DNA of 64,000 bases from Paulownia fortunei (GCA_019321725.1 CM033118.1:9760071-9824070); one strand, 5' to 3'. Shown: positions 21,740 through 32,489, counted from the stretch's first letter. Notes: generated by a model not told the origin, from the letters alone. Program-made: numbers and translations.

Positions 21740-24700
21740 TTTCTACTGTAGAACATCTTAAATAATTGGTTGAGGCTTTCTTTGAACAATTGCTTATAAG
21801 CGGTGAGGCTTTCTTTTTCTATAGAGGATTTTTCTTGTTTACAACCTGTTATTTAAGAATGGATTATCAATCTCTTTGCTCCTTGCCTTTGCCTTTGTTT
21901 GATGAAATGAAAAAAGTTGTATTTATAATTTATCCAAGTAGTGTGGTGGGGCCATATGGGTTTTCATCTTTGTTCTTCCAACATTGATGGTAAATATAAT
22001 TTCTTGAGATATTTGTGATACAGGTGTTGATTTTTTAACTATATGCATATGCCAAGGAACTTTACCTCTACTACCATTGTCTTGATTCCTAAGATTGACA
22101 ATCCTAAGAAATGGAACGAATTTTAACCCATCAGTTATATAACGTTATCAAAAAGATTTTTTGAAGCTTCTTTGGAACAAGCTCACGGCAATATTGCCCC
22201 AAATAATTTATTCTGCTAAGAGTGGATTCATTGCTAGGCGAGGGATTAGTGACAGATTTATTAGCATAGTAGCTCACTCATTCTCCTAACAACAAATGTA
22301 AGGATGGTAACTTGATCCTCAAACTTGCAATTGTAAAGGCATTGATAGGGTTCAATGGAGTTTCTTGTATAAGGTGCTGTAAAGACTTAGCTTTTTGGCT
22401 TAACTTATCTTACTGATCAAACATTGTGTAGAGAACACTTGGTCTTCAATTCTTGTTAATGGCTAAGCTATTAGATATTTTAATTCAACTAGAGGACTAT
22501 AGCAAGGTGATCCTATCTCACCGGCCTTATTTGTACTGTCGGCTGAAGTTCCCTTGTCCTTCATTTATTTATAAGTAATTTTGGGCTCCATTATAATGCC
22601 TCTGGTGGCATACTTGTTTGGCATTTGCCATATGCATATGACGTTATAATATTCACCAAGGTTTTCTGAGAAAGGTCTGAGAATATTTAGTGTGGAGAAG
22701 AGTTCTTTTGTTGCTGGAAAATGGATATCTTCTATGAAGATTCAACTTATTTAATCTTTAACTAGCTTTTCTCACAAACGATTACAAATCACTTACCTTG
22801 GTGCACCCCTATATATGAGACATATGAAAGGTCTTCTTTTTAACAACATTGTTTCTAAAAATTAGGGACCGTATATGTGGATGGGAGAAAACTTTCTCGT
22901 GGTGGATAATTAGAATTGATTAGAAACGTTTTAAGCTCCATGCCTTTGTACATCTTCTAGGTAATCTCAACCCACAAGTTTGTTAGTAGTAGAATAGAAT
23001 TGATTGATTATTGGCTAGATTCTTTTAGGGCAACTCTAAAGGTGTTTCAAAAATCCACTGGGCTTCTTGGTCTAATTGTTGCTTTCCCTTTAGAGAAGTA
23101 GGTTTATACATTAACAAGTTAAATGAGGTTATCTATTGAGCTATGGTGGACACTCTAGACTTCTGATTTACTTTTGGCAACATATATGCGCTTCAAATAC
23201 TGTTCTTTAATGTTATCAACTCACGCACCTTGTAAGCCAAATCACTCTTTGATTTGGAAGAGGCTTTGTAGGGTTTAATCTAAGACTGAACCTAATATTT
23301 TTTGGAGATTAGGGGTGGTAAATGTTCATTTTGGTTCGATCATTTGGTTAGGCATTGTCCTCTCAACTAATTTAGAAGTGATGTTAATTCCTTAGAGCAA
23401 GTTCGAAACTACTGGACCAATGATCATTTGAATCTTAACAACTATCATCTATCTTGCCAAAATTCTTTGTGAAGGTGATCGCTAACATTCCATTTACTCG
23501 CCAACAAGTAGATTTGCTTGTATATAAATTAACTTCACATGGATTTTTTATGACTAAATCTACTTGGATCTATACTAGAGTTTCAAGGTCGAATTAGCAT
23601 TTGGTGAAGGCTATCTAGAATCGGTTATTAACACAAATCATGTAAGTCTTCCTCTAGCATCTCATTCAAGACAGGATTTCTTTAGATGACCAGATATAAT
23701 GTAGAGGTTTTGAATTGCCTTCAATTTGTCAATGATGTAAGGCAAGCACAAGAGACCACTACACAACTATTTTTCCAAGTGGAGCAAGCTTCAACCACTT
23801 GGGAAGTTTCTTGGAAACATTTTCCACAATAATCCTTTTATTCCTAAGAATGTTCGTTTGATAATTCAGTATTGGCGATTGTCTTTGCCTTGAGGCTATA
23901 AGGTGCACGCTAGGTCTATTATTCCAATGCTTATTGTATGGTATCACTGAACCTCGCAAAATGACTTCAAATTTAGAGAAAACCCTTTAAATCACAAGAA
24001 GATCATTGCAAGAGTGCTAGACCACCTCTACTCAACTTAAGGGTGAGGGCTTCTTAGCAAACATTTTTGGAAGGGGGGAATCCTAATTGATACTTAATAG
24101 GTCTTCCATGTTCAATAAAGTATGAAGATTTTAGTTTTATAAGTGCTTTGGTAGAAACCATCTCTAGGATGTTTTAAGCTCAACTCGGACAATGTTAGCA
24201 AAGTTAATCCATTTGTTGTCAATGTTGGTGGGATAGTTCAGAACTTTGAAGGAAAACCTATTTTTGTATTCTTTAACTCATTTAAAATAAATTCAAACAC
24301 ATTTGCTAAGCTACATGTTGTGATCTAAGGCATTACCTAATGTTATGGGTATGACAGTCTAAAGCTTCGGTTGAAGTTGATGCCCAAACTTTTCTTCTTT
24401 TACTCCAAAAGTGGACCCCTGGCCATTAGAAGCTACAATCTCTTCTTGTTGAAGCTCATGTGTTTATGGAAAACATGGATCTCTGATTTTCACATATATT
24501 ATGGGAAGGGAACAAGGCTACAGACTATCTGGCTAGTCATGCATGTCTCAAGGGAAATCAAGCACTTAGGCATCATTACACTTCCCAAAACAACTCAAAG
24601 GAATTCTTACTTTAGATCGATTATATTTACCTTATTTCTGGTTCTCTTACCAAGGGAGTAGTACTCCATATTTACTTAGCTTTCACAACATTCCCTATAT

Positions 24701-24810
24701 TATTTTTTTTTATGTTTTATTTCTTACTCATTGTAATGAGAGTACTATCCTCATTTATTTTTTAACTAAATCTCTTTGTACTCCTTTTGGTTATATTAAT
24801 AAATAGGTAA
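21740..24810 (+). mobile_element. L1-type LINE, 5'-truncated and degenerate
   Basis: RT begins near 21900 (minimal translation: P-S-S-V-V-G-P-Y-G-F-S-S-L-F-F-Q-H at about 21935-21985). Next come the I-P-K-I-D-N-P-K-K-W segment (about 22090), the G-F-I-A-G-R-G-I-S-D block (about 22230), the Q-G-D-P-I-S-P-A-L-F block (22503-22535), the YADD position (22631-22642), a zf-RVT-like Cys region (about 23680-23780) and an RNase H-like tail (24370-24600). The end near 24760-24810 is AT-rich. ORF1 and endonuclease are absent. Frameshifts are numerous. Confidence 0.8.
21900..22950 (+). pseudogene. LINE reverse transcriptase pseudogene
   Basis: The conserved T-R-G-L-x-Q-G-D-P-I-S-P-A-L-F-V-L-S-A-E block is encoded at 22488-22552, with an in-frame TAG before Gln. 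The catalytic motif at 22631-22642 reads Tyr-Ala-Tyr-Asp, so the first Asp of YADD is changed to Tyr. Downstream, Y-L-G-A-P-L-Y-M and R-I-C-G-W-E-K-T-F-L (about 22795-22895) match the thumb region of plant L1 RTs. Confidence 0.8.
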
Positions 24811-24828
24811 ATGTATTTGTCAAACCCC

Positions 24829-24897
24829 CGCCTAGACATAGGCGGCTTTAATTAAAATTTTTTTTAGTAATTTAACTTAATAGTTAAGACAAAATTG
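24829..24897. repeat. Direct repeat copy 1 ('caaacccccgcctaga' block)
   Basis: It begins 'tcaaacccccgcctaga' and includes 'aatttaactta'. An imperfect copy is at 25272-25350. Both copies follow LINE tails. Confidence 0.6.
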
Positions 24898-24949
24898 AAT
24901 TCTTTATCTACAATAAAGTCGATTTTTTTGGATATGCTAAATAATTGAA

Positions 24950-25260
24950 AACTTCAAGATCTTCTTCCTTGGATCTGGCATATGAGTGATAGTCTTAAGA
25001 TTGAGTTGCACAAAAAAAAGAGAAGGTAACGAGCAAACTATCTTGCAAATTTGGCGTGTGACTCAGCTCCACAAAATTCTTGCATCCGTCATATTTACAC
25101 GTCCCTATACTTGGTTTACTTAGAATAGGTAAATTTAATTTTTCTTTATTTTATTTTTGGGTTGTAAAATAGTAGTACTTATTTTGAGAGTAAATACTTC
25201 TTATTTTCTATTTTTGAATTGTATAAACTATCTATTGATTTTAAGGCTTAATAATTGGAT
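24950..25260 (+). pseudogene. Second LINE tail (RNase H end)
   Basis: The frame near 25030-25085 gives A-N-Y-L-A-N-L-A-C-D-S-A-P-Q-N-S, the A-D-x-L-A-N-L-A ending typical of LINE RNase H domains. It differs from the tail at 24500-24600, so it is a separate fragment rather than the end of the first LINE. Confidence 0.55.
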
Positions 25261-25271
25261 AAGGGTCCATA

Positions 25272-25350
25272 TCAAACCCCCACCTAGATACAAGTGTTTT
25301 TTTAAAAGAAAAAAAAAATTCTTATAATTTAACTTAATGATGAAATTGAA
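25272..25350. repeat. Direct repeat copy 2 ('caaacccccacctaga' block)
   Basis: Imperfect copy of 24829-24897, with an inserted A-rich run at about 25308-25318. Confidence 0.6.
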
Positions 25351-25608
25351 ATAATTATTTTTTAATTTTCATCCACCTTGGTCAAGAATTTTAAAAGTTA
25401 AGTACCGTGAAAAATATAGAAAATTCATTCATTTAGATGGGTGATAGATTTTTTATTGGCTGCTCATCAACTTCCACACTAAAAAATATTATACCTTGAA
25501 TATTCCCTTTATAATTGTCTTGCAATATGAAAATAAATTTAAGTATAATATGTCAATAATACATGACGTAATAAAAATATATCAAGTTTATATATTAATT
25601 TAAACTCT
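25350..25608. repeat. Copia LTR fragment flanking the CACTA-like element
   Basis: 'aattttcatccaccttgg' through 'gacgtaataaaaatatatcaag' follows, block by block, the Copia-A LTR at 5871-6110 (ATTTTCATCCAGCCTTGG...). This suggests the DNA transposon landed in, or next to, a Copia LTR. Confidence 0.6.
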
Positions 25609-25614
25609 CACTAT

Positions 25615-25617
<3 letters not shown>

Positions 25618-25646
<29 letters not shown>
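25618..25646. repeat. (TA)n microsatellite at the left end of the CACTA-like element
   Basis: About 14 TA units that obscure the left terminal inverted repeat. Confidence 0.9.
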
Positions 25647-25651
<5 letters not shown>

Positions 25652-25760
25652 AGGACACTTTTTTGGAATGGCATTACAAAAGTATCCCAAAAAAGATAAA
25701 TTTGGAAACTTGCTAAATTATGTCCCAATAATTAAATTTATAGGGACACTTAAAACATAA
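25647..25760. repeat. Left subterminal repeat region
   Basis: It contains AAGGACACTT (about 25651), TATCCCAAAA (about 25684), TGTCCCAATAA (about 25722) and AGGGACACTT (about 25742). These are orientation-mixed copies of the motif that recurs near the right end. Confidence 0.55.
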
Positions 25761-25879
25761 CATATACCTCAAATAATTTTGCTCAAGTTCCTCCTCCCCA
25801 AGCCTTCAAGGTTTCAGCATATTACCCCCTGTTGTCAGACTCGTCCTCGCCCATTTATTTCCCTTCTCTTCAGCAACAG

Positions 25880-28800
25880 ATGTATCTCCACTCCAGATCT
25901 TCATCTCAGGCCTCTCAAGGTATGGTCTCTCCCTCCCTCCCTTCCTACCCTGAGTCTCTCTCCCTGTTCTCTCGATTCTATTTTTCTTTTAATTTCTTGA
26001 AACCCTAGTGCTTACTCAAAAAAAAAAAAAAAATGTAGAATAAGGGAAACCCAAAAATTCAGTTTTTTACCTTTATTAAATATAATTTTTGTGTTTGTTT
26101 TTCTTTTTTCAAAAAAACAAAGCATTTTTGCTGTTCAAACCTTTGTAATTTAAAAAGCCACCAAAATGAAGATTTTCTGGTGCTTGTTTGCGGGGAAATA
26201 GAGGATTTGTTGATCACTTTTATTACTGAGTAATGATACTATTTGATTTCACTGTTAAGAATCCATGAACAATTTTCTGATTTGAGCATTTTGGACTTAA
26301 TGTTGTTAACTTGGTCCAATAGTTCATATATTTGTAGATACGATAGCTACTGTTTTGGTTGTACCTATACATGAATGAGCAGAGTGTTTACTAGTACCTT
26401 TTTTGCAATCTGACTTGTTACTCATTCAATGAGTTATCATTTTCAACTATATATCTTTAGATATAGGTATGTTTGGAGTGTGTGCCTTGGACTCAAATCA
26501 TGAAGATTTGAATAGATTTATGATGATAGATTTTAATTCACTAGTTGCACTGGGATTAATTTCATGGTCCTCTTGTGGGTTCATACTCATTCATGTTGTG
26601 TGGGGAAGTGATGATAATACCAAGCGAGGTTGATATATGTATAATCCCAATTCTGATTTGGATTTCTGGATGACTTGATTCTTTGTCCTGCTTGTTTTTG
26701 TGTATTTAGCTTTTAAAAAAAGCTATGGATGTGTAGGAATTGCAAGGACTCTGCTAGAAGCTAAAAGGCATTCTGAAAATCCGTTCTTTAGCTTCATTTA
26801 AGCTTGTCATTGGCAACAATTATTATATCCTGACAATCTATTAGATGGATTTTTTTTACTCTGCATGTCCCAATGGACAATTTTTCTGAAGATGTTTGAA
26901 GCCATCTGATTTCCTATAGCTGTAGTAGAAAAATCACTTAGACTTCGCTCAAATAACTGAAAACAAACTTGCTTGTTTCAATGCTAAAACAAAAAGTATA
27001 TTTCTCAAGATAGTAATCTATTTGTAATCCATCTATACTGCTACTGTATAGATTCCCAACAAATGTAGATGTACCTCTCCTCGTCTTGACTTAAGATATT
27101 TGATTTTTCCTGGTTTGGAACTCATTTTGAATTTAATCTTTTTGTATTTGTTCATTGTGCTACTTAAGTACATTATATTTGGTCAATCCAAAAGAAAGGT
27201 TTTAAGATATTATTGTCTAATCTGTGCTATGATGAAATCTCTATTGTAGGTAATTTGCCTAAACGGACTGGTCAGACATTTAAAGTTGTTGTTCTTACTC
27301 AAGGTAATGTGATACATTTGTCCTGATATGATAGATCGCATGTCATTTATGTTTTTATCTATGTGTCTCAAATGATATACATTCTTTGCACTCAAAAGCA
27401 TGTTTCTCCTTGAAAGTGCAATGAATGGGGGATTATGAAACAAATAGTGTAACGGAGTGAGTTTAAACCTTAAAGTAAACAATATATTGCCATTGCCTTA
27501 AGTTAAATCACCACCTCTGAAGACTAAAGGTAATGGCCTTGGTTGGAAGTAGTGTCTTGGTTAAATTGCTAAAGTTACACATGCATAGACCGTATATATA
27601 CAACATACATATGCATGGGCCATTTCTTATAATTATGTTTGTTATTTTATGATTGTGGATTCAAGTGATTTGTTTTTGCAAGTGCTATGTGAGAGAGATT
27701 AATGACTGAATAATACTTGATGGAGCTCTAGTCATGGAACTTTGCTAAGAACTTGAATATCAACAAAGTTGTAATCAAAAAAGGGAAAAAGTGACTAAAA
27801 AAGAGGCATTCAGGAAAGTTGTAAACAAACACAAAGCCATTCATTGAGCTTAAATGGAGAAACATTTCATCGAAGTAATCACAGTGATGTACCATTTAAT
27901 ATTGAAAATGAACAACCCAATTGGGTCATAGAAGATGTGGAAGGAACTATAGTTTGAGAAATTAACAAATGGTTTGCTTTGATTAACAAAATATTATTTT
28001 GGACATGTTAGATGATGATAATACTTGTAGCCGATGTTTTGTCCTTTTGAGTTGTTCATCTTCATTTATTTTTGTTAATTGTCATATTTTTTAGATGCAT
28101 ATACATGTTTTCCTAGAGTACAACCTATTGTGAATGAACGGTGTAGAACTACTATTAGAGCAACTGGTGATATGACTTCAACTCAAGAGGATTCCCATGA
28201 TATTGCAACTGAACCACGTAAGTTACATTTTTCTTGTATATTACTGTGATAGAGAATTTTGAGTGCACCTTTTTGAATTTTGATGCATATCTTTCTTTCT
28301 TCTTTTTTTTTTTTTTTTGAGTTCTTTTGCTTATAATATTATTTTTGGTTGTATTAAGTTTTTGTATTACTGATGCAAGGAAACCTTACTTGATATCAGC
28401 ACTTACATCCAGTCCCATTCATGTGATTCGAACTGTGCATTTCTCATTTGAGTGCTGTCTCATGCTATAACGTCTCCTACTTCCTTTGTTGCTCTATATG
28501 ATGTGAGAAATATAAGTGCATTTGATGCTATATCAATTTTTTGTTGTTAGTATACTGTTATATCTGCTGTGGCTTACTTTGCCAAATCTTAATTATTTTT
28601 TCTAAACTTATGTACTGGATGTGCATCCTTTCAATCCTTGAATAGCAATAAGTGTGGAATTCAAGACATTCTCAAATAGTAATTGAAAGATAATGTACAT
28701 GTAGAAATTCAAGAATGAAGAATATGCATTTGTAGATTTAGTATATTGAGCAGAAATTGTTGTAACATGAAGAATGTGATTTTGTCATTTGACAACTTAA

Positions 28801-29388
28801 GTATTTATAATGAACATTACAACAATGTGCAGCTATCTCTGATTTGTCGAATGTTGATTAAAATATGATTTTCTTGATCATCCAGAGATGGGACATTCAT
28901 TATTCTTTCTGATGATGTTGGCAATTATATATATTGAGCACTAGGCAAGGTGAATCCTACAGAGAGGCTAAATATGATCAAGTATTCTAATGTGTAACTC
29001 TTGTTATGTTTGACTTGATAGTATCTATTAATATGAGCATCATTCTTAACCTCAGTACATTTCTTGAAGGCTTCTATAATCTGATCATGCAGATGATGCT
29101 AGTATTAATGATACAGGAAACACAACTTGCACCTTGTGGAGGAATATGCAATATCTCATTTGTGATTCTGGTACATTTTGACCCTCTTTATGCTTTGTTA
29201 TAATATACCTGTCATTCTATTATTGATATGTTGTTTCTCCACCATGGTTTTTCTATTGATAATTGCAAGGAATGATTCCAAATCCAGAACCTTATCAGAG
29301 TATGTACCAGCAACGGTGGCTGGGAGCTCTCAGAATTGAGATGCATCTGTCATCTGTGAGATTCGCTGTTGGGATAGATTCAGTCTAA
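25880..29388 (+). CDS. Putative five-exon gene inside the CACTA-like element, product unknown
   Basis: Exons: 25880-25919, 27250-27303, 28095-28217, 29093-29170, 29270-29388 (stop TAA 29386-29388). These give 414 nt, 137 codons. Every intron is GT...AG (donors GTATGG, GTAATG, GTAAGT, GTACAT; acceptors TGTAG, TTTAG, TGCAG, CAAG). All four junctions are phase 1 and the joined frame stays open, which is unlikely by chance in this AT-rich DNA. The exon residue counts are 13, 18, 41, 26 and 39. Segments include 'RTGQTFKVVVL', 'AYTCFPRVQPIVNERC', 'TCTLWRNMQYLICDS' and 'YQSMYQQRWLGALRIEM'. I recognise no domain, and there is no signal peptide or membrane segment. The start is the first ATG in a pyrimidine-rich leader. 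It could be a captured host-gene fragment or a transposon-encoded accessory gene. The model is my inference from the sequence. Confidence 0.45.
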
Positions 29389-29759
29389 ACCCAGATTATC
29401 ACATGCTTCCCATAGTAGACTTGATACATTAATTGATCCACTACCTGAGTTTGTTGATGCAATAGATTGTTTTTTGAACTCTTTTTTGTTTTAAGAAAGT
29501 TAGATGATATTTTGTTGGCATCTTACTTTGTTGAATTATGGATTTACATGAACATATATTGAAATTACATTTGATTTGATAATGAAAATCTTTTGTTCCT
29601 TTATTATGTAATTTTGTGGATATATATTCTTTGATTATATATGGAAGTTTGGATATGTTGTATATTTATGATACATGAACAAATTGAAAGTTCACGAATT
29701 GAAATTTTGTTAGTGCTTTAAATTTTAGATATTACAGGGTGCTTATCAAGAGATTGTTC

Positions 29760-30150
29760 ATCGTCTTCTATAAGTTGATAAGTTGGAAGACACGTATAGG
29801 TGTCTTATATAAGTTTGAAGATATAAATAAGTATCTCCAAAGAAATTGTTACTATATTTATAGCATCATACAGGAACATTTATTTGTGCTTTATAGACCT
29901 ATTAAAAGGACATACATAAGTGTCCTGATAAAACACAATATAGAGGCACTTTAAGCGTCCCTACAGAAATTATTACTATATATTTGTAGCATCTTATATG
30001 AATGCTTATTGTGTGATATTAACCTATAAAAAGGACATAAATAAGTGTCCCAATAAAATACAATATAAAGGCACTTAATGTGTCACAAACCAGCGCCTCA
30101 AAAATTTATGCGACACCAATATAAGGGACACTTGTGCTAAGTGTCTCGAA
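29760..30150. repeat. Right subterminal repeat region with hairpins
   Basis: Repeated short palindromes: GACACGTATAGGTGTC (about 29789), AGGACATACATAAGTGTCCT (about 29907), AGGCACTTTAAGCGTCCC (about 29944), AGGACATAAATAAGTGTCCC (about 30032) and GGGACACTTGTGCTAAGTGTC (30125-30145). Such motifs in CACTA elements bind the element's own DNA-binding protein; here that is inference from family knowledge. Confidence 0.6.
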
Positions 30151-30183
30151 AACTGTAAGCTCCCCAATATGTCCCATATTTTG

Positions 30184-30203
30184 GTAGGATTTTTGTTGTA
30201 GTG
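30184..30203. repeat. Right terminal inverted repeat of the CACTA-like element
   Basis: The reverse complement starts CACTACAACAAAAATCC, the standard plant CACTA terminus. Confidence 0.7.
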
Positions 30204-30559
30204 AGAATATTTCCTACTCGACATTCGACAACTTTGTTTTCTTATTGAGAATTTTGGGAAGGGTTGTGTGGAAAATCAAGTTGAATATTTTCTACAATCC
30301 AATTGATCAAGCATAATACTTCCAAAATTATATTCCTATGATATGGTCACATATCTACAACTAGGAGCTAGCTTTATTTCCTTCAATATTTTATCTTGTA
30401 ATCTTAGGAAATCTAAATCTTATTCTGTCTGGATTCTTAGGTTTAAACTTTTAAGGGTCTACTTGCTGTTTTCCTCTATAAAACCAATTGTACTCTTCCA
30501 TTTGTATATAGAGCAAGTTAATGAAAAAGCTCATAGAAGCTTTTCCATGCTAGTTTTCA
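30194..30559 (+). repeat. Possible short 5' LTR of Copia-C
   Basis: It ends ...TTTTCA immediately before the PBS-like TGGTATAAGAG. It contains TATAAAACC (about 30478) and further on GTATATAGAGC. A TGTTG start at 30194 would overlap the CACTA-like right terminus, so the left edge is uncertain. Confidence 0.45.
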
Positions 30560-30573
30560 TGGTATAAGAGAAG
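30560..30573 (+). other. Primer binding site, tRNA-iMet type (Copia-C)
   Basis: TGGTATAAGAGAAG differs from TGGTATCAGAG by one base over the core. Confidence 0.6.
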
Positions 30574-31090
30574 GTTTTGAAACCTGATTCTCTCTCTGGC
30601 TCGTTCTCTGATCTTTATCGTTGAAAACAAGCAACAAAATTTGTCCCCTATTTTACTATGTTTTCTGGACTCAAAATAGAGTATTTGTTGATGAAAATAT
30701 GTTTCACCAAGCTTTAATTGGTGCCATAGGAAACAAAGGCTCAAAGGCTTCCACTGGAGCTTTACCAATGGTTTCATAGACTACTTCCACAGCAACACAT
30801 CACCTCTAAGTACCTCTTTTTGGCTCAGAAAGGTACATTTTTAACTGTTGTTAAAGGGGTAACAACTTTATGATAAAACTTTCCTACTTTTGGCTCTTCA
30901 TCCCAATTTAAGACCAAAAAGTCGAAGAACGAAAAAAAAAAGAGTTCTTCTAAGAAGGCCAAGGGTTTTAAGGCCTCTGATGGAGTAAAGAAGGGTTCCA
31001 AAGTCGAGGACAAGCGCCACTATTGTGGCAAGTCGAGACATTGGAAGAGGAACTACAAGGAGTACCTTGCGAGTCTCGAGACAGTTTTTT
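30574..31090 (+). pseudogene. Copia-C gag remnant with damaged zinc knuckle
   Basis: A lysine-rich stretch near 30905-31005 precedes the knuckle at about 31012-31060, which reads R-H-Y-C-G-K-S-R-H-W-K-R-N-Y. Compared with the C-x2-C-x4-H-x4-C form, the first Cys is Arg and the last Cys is Tyr, so metal binding would be lost. Most of the capsid part is missing: only about 400 bp separate the PBS from the knuckle. Confidence 0.6.
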
Positions 31091-31134
31091 AGTACGTTCT
31101 TGTTGAAGTTAACCTTTCAGTTAACGATGTTTCT

Positions 31135-31700
31135 TGATTATTAGATACCGATTGTGGTGCTCATTTATAAATGATTTATAGGTGATGACAAGAAGCAAGA
31201 AGTTGAGAAAAGGAGAGCGGATCCTAAAGCTTGAAAATAGAGTGAAGGTTGTTGCATTAGAGTTAGTGTTAGGAGATGGTAGTAGGATAGTTTGATAATC
31301 TTATCTCCAGAACTAATAAAGAACATTATCTTTATTCCTGTTTTGGATAAAAAGGGTTATTATTTTTCAACAAAGGATAGAAATTATTCCATTTACTTTG
31401 GTTCTTCTTTAGTTTATGTTGGAACCTTGACAAATGATTTATATATTGTCCAACCTAAAAATACCATCTTGCATGTTCAACAAAGTAATAAATGTAAATT
31501 AGATGATCATAGTTCCATATACCTATGGCATGATAGACTGGTTCATATCTCTAAGAAAAGAATTGACAAGTTAGTTAACTTACTTGACCTTATAGACTTG
31601 TAAGAGATGTCAACTTGTAAATCTTGCCTAAAAGGAAAGATGACCAAATCACCATTTGTTGGACAAATGGAGCGTGTTGCAAATACTTTAGATTTGATCT
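31135..31700 (+). pseudogene. Copia-C protease and GAG-pre-integrase
   Basis: The protease start reads L-L-D-T-D-C-G-A-H at about 31138-31165, where the D-T-G triad has become D-T-D. The open frame 31292-31603 carries the GAG-pre-integrase core 'SSIYLWHDRLVHISKKRIDK'. The C-K-S-C-L-K-G-K-M-T-K-S-P-F block follows at about 31612-31655 after a stop. Confidence 0.7.
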
Positions 31701-32270
31701 ATACAGATGTACATAGGCCACTAAGTGTTAGTAGTCCTAGGAAACTACCACTATTCCATTACCATTACCGATGATTACTCTACGTATGGATATGTGTATT
31801 TTCTTAGAAGTCTGAAACCTTTGAAAGGTTCAAAGACTTTAGGCATGATATGAAGAAACAAACTGGGTGAAGTATTAAGGCTATTTGATGTAATCAAGGA
31901 GACGATTACTTAGGCTTAGAGTTTCTTGATTATCTAAGAGAGAATGAGATTCTCGTACAGTGGATTCTTCTTGCAACTCCACAACTAAATGGGGTTGCTG
32001 AGCATAGGAACTGAACTTTGTTGGATATGGTTCGATCCATGATGAGTTTTACTGGTATTCCTCTTTCATTCTACGGCTATGCTCTGGAAACGATGGCATT
32101 TCTATTAAACAAAGTTCCTTGTAAGTTGGTGCCTAAAACACCATATAAAATATGGTGTAGCAAGACCCCTTCTTACTAATACCTTAGGGTATGGGGTTGC
32201 CCTGCTTACTGAAGCAGCTAATGGGAGATAACTTGGGTTCTAGGTCCACCTTATGCATGTTTGTAGGGTA
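31690..32270 (+). pseudogene. Copia-C integrase, second Asp to Asn
   Basis: The first Asp is in L-I-Y-T-D-V-H (about 31697-31720). The second catalytic position at about 31890-31910 reads C-N-Q-G-D-D-Y instead of S-D-x-G-x-E/D-Y. Glu is in V-A-E-H-R-N (about 31995-32012), followed by a stop and then L-L-D-M-V-R-S-M-M-S. The C-terminal part near 32150-32260 keeps I-W-C-S-K-T-P-S-Y. Confidence 0.7.
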
Positions 32271-32489
32271 TCTAAAGGAATCCATTTGATATAATTTCTA
32301 TGACCATGGAACTTGAAGAGATTCAAGAACCACAAAGTGTCCCACAAGAGGTAGTAGAGCAAATGGCACCATCAACTAACACCTCTATAGCCTCCTAGGA
32401 GATCTGAAAGTATCTTAAGGCCACCTAAGAGGTATGGTCTTTTGTTTTAAAACAAAACAAAAAAGAAGCATTCTTTGGATAGTCATCTA

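Larger units (their letters stand above)
25609..30203. mobile_element. CACTA-like DNA transposon carrying an internal gene
   Basis: The right end is a clear CACTA-type terminus: the reverse complement of 30184-30203 starts CACTACAACAAAAATCCTAC. The left terminus is decayed, with CACTATAATAAT at 25609 running into a TA microsatellite. Short inverted motifs of the type GGGACACTT/AAGTGTCCC lie inside both ends (25651-25750 and 29780-30150), as expected for CACTA subterminal repeats. No 3-bp target duplication is visible (TCT left, AGA right). No TNP2-type transposase was seen, so it would be non-autonomous. Confidence 0.6.

Noticed and set aside
6301..21740. Target-site duplication for Copia-B (cattg at 6301-6305 versus aaaat after 21735)
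   Set aside because: The five-base flanks do not match, so no duplication can be claimed.
25779..26000. 73-codon frame overlapping exon 1 of the gene model
   Set aside because: It starts at TTG, not ATG, and is pyrimidine-rich leader read in another frame. The phase-1 spliced model starting at 25880 explains the region better.
28833..28860. Alternative exon after an acceptor-like 'gtgcag' at 28828-28833
   Set aside because: Joined in phase it reads about nine codons to a stop. Skipping it to 29093 keeps the frame open.
25606..30206. Three-base target duplication for the CACTA-like element
   Set aside because: The flanks are TCT and AGA, which are reverse complements and not a direct duplication.
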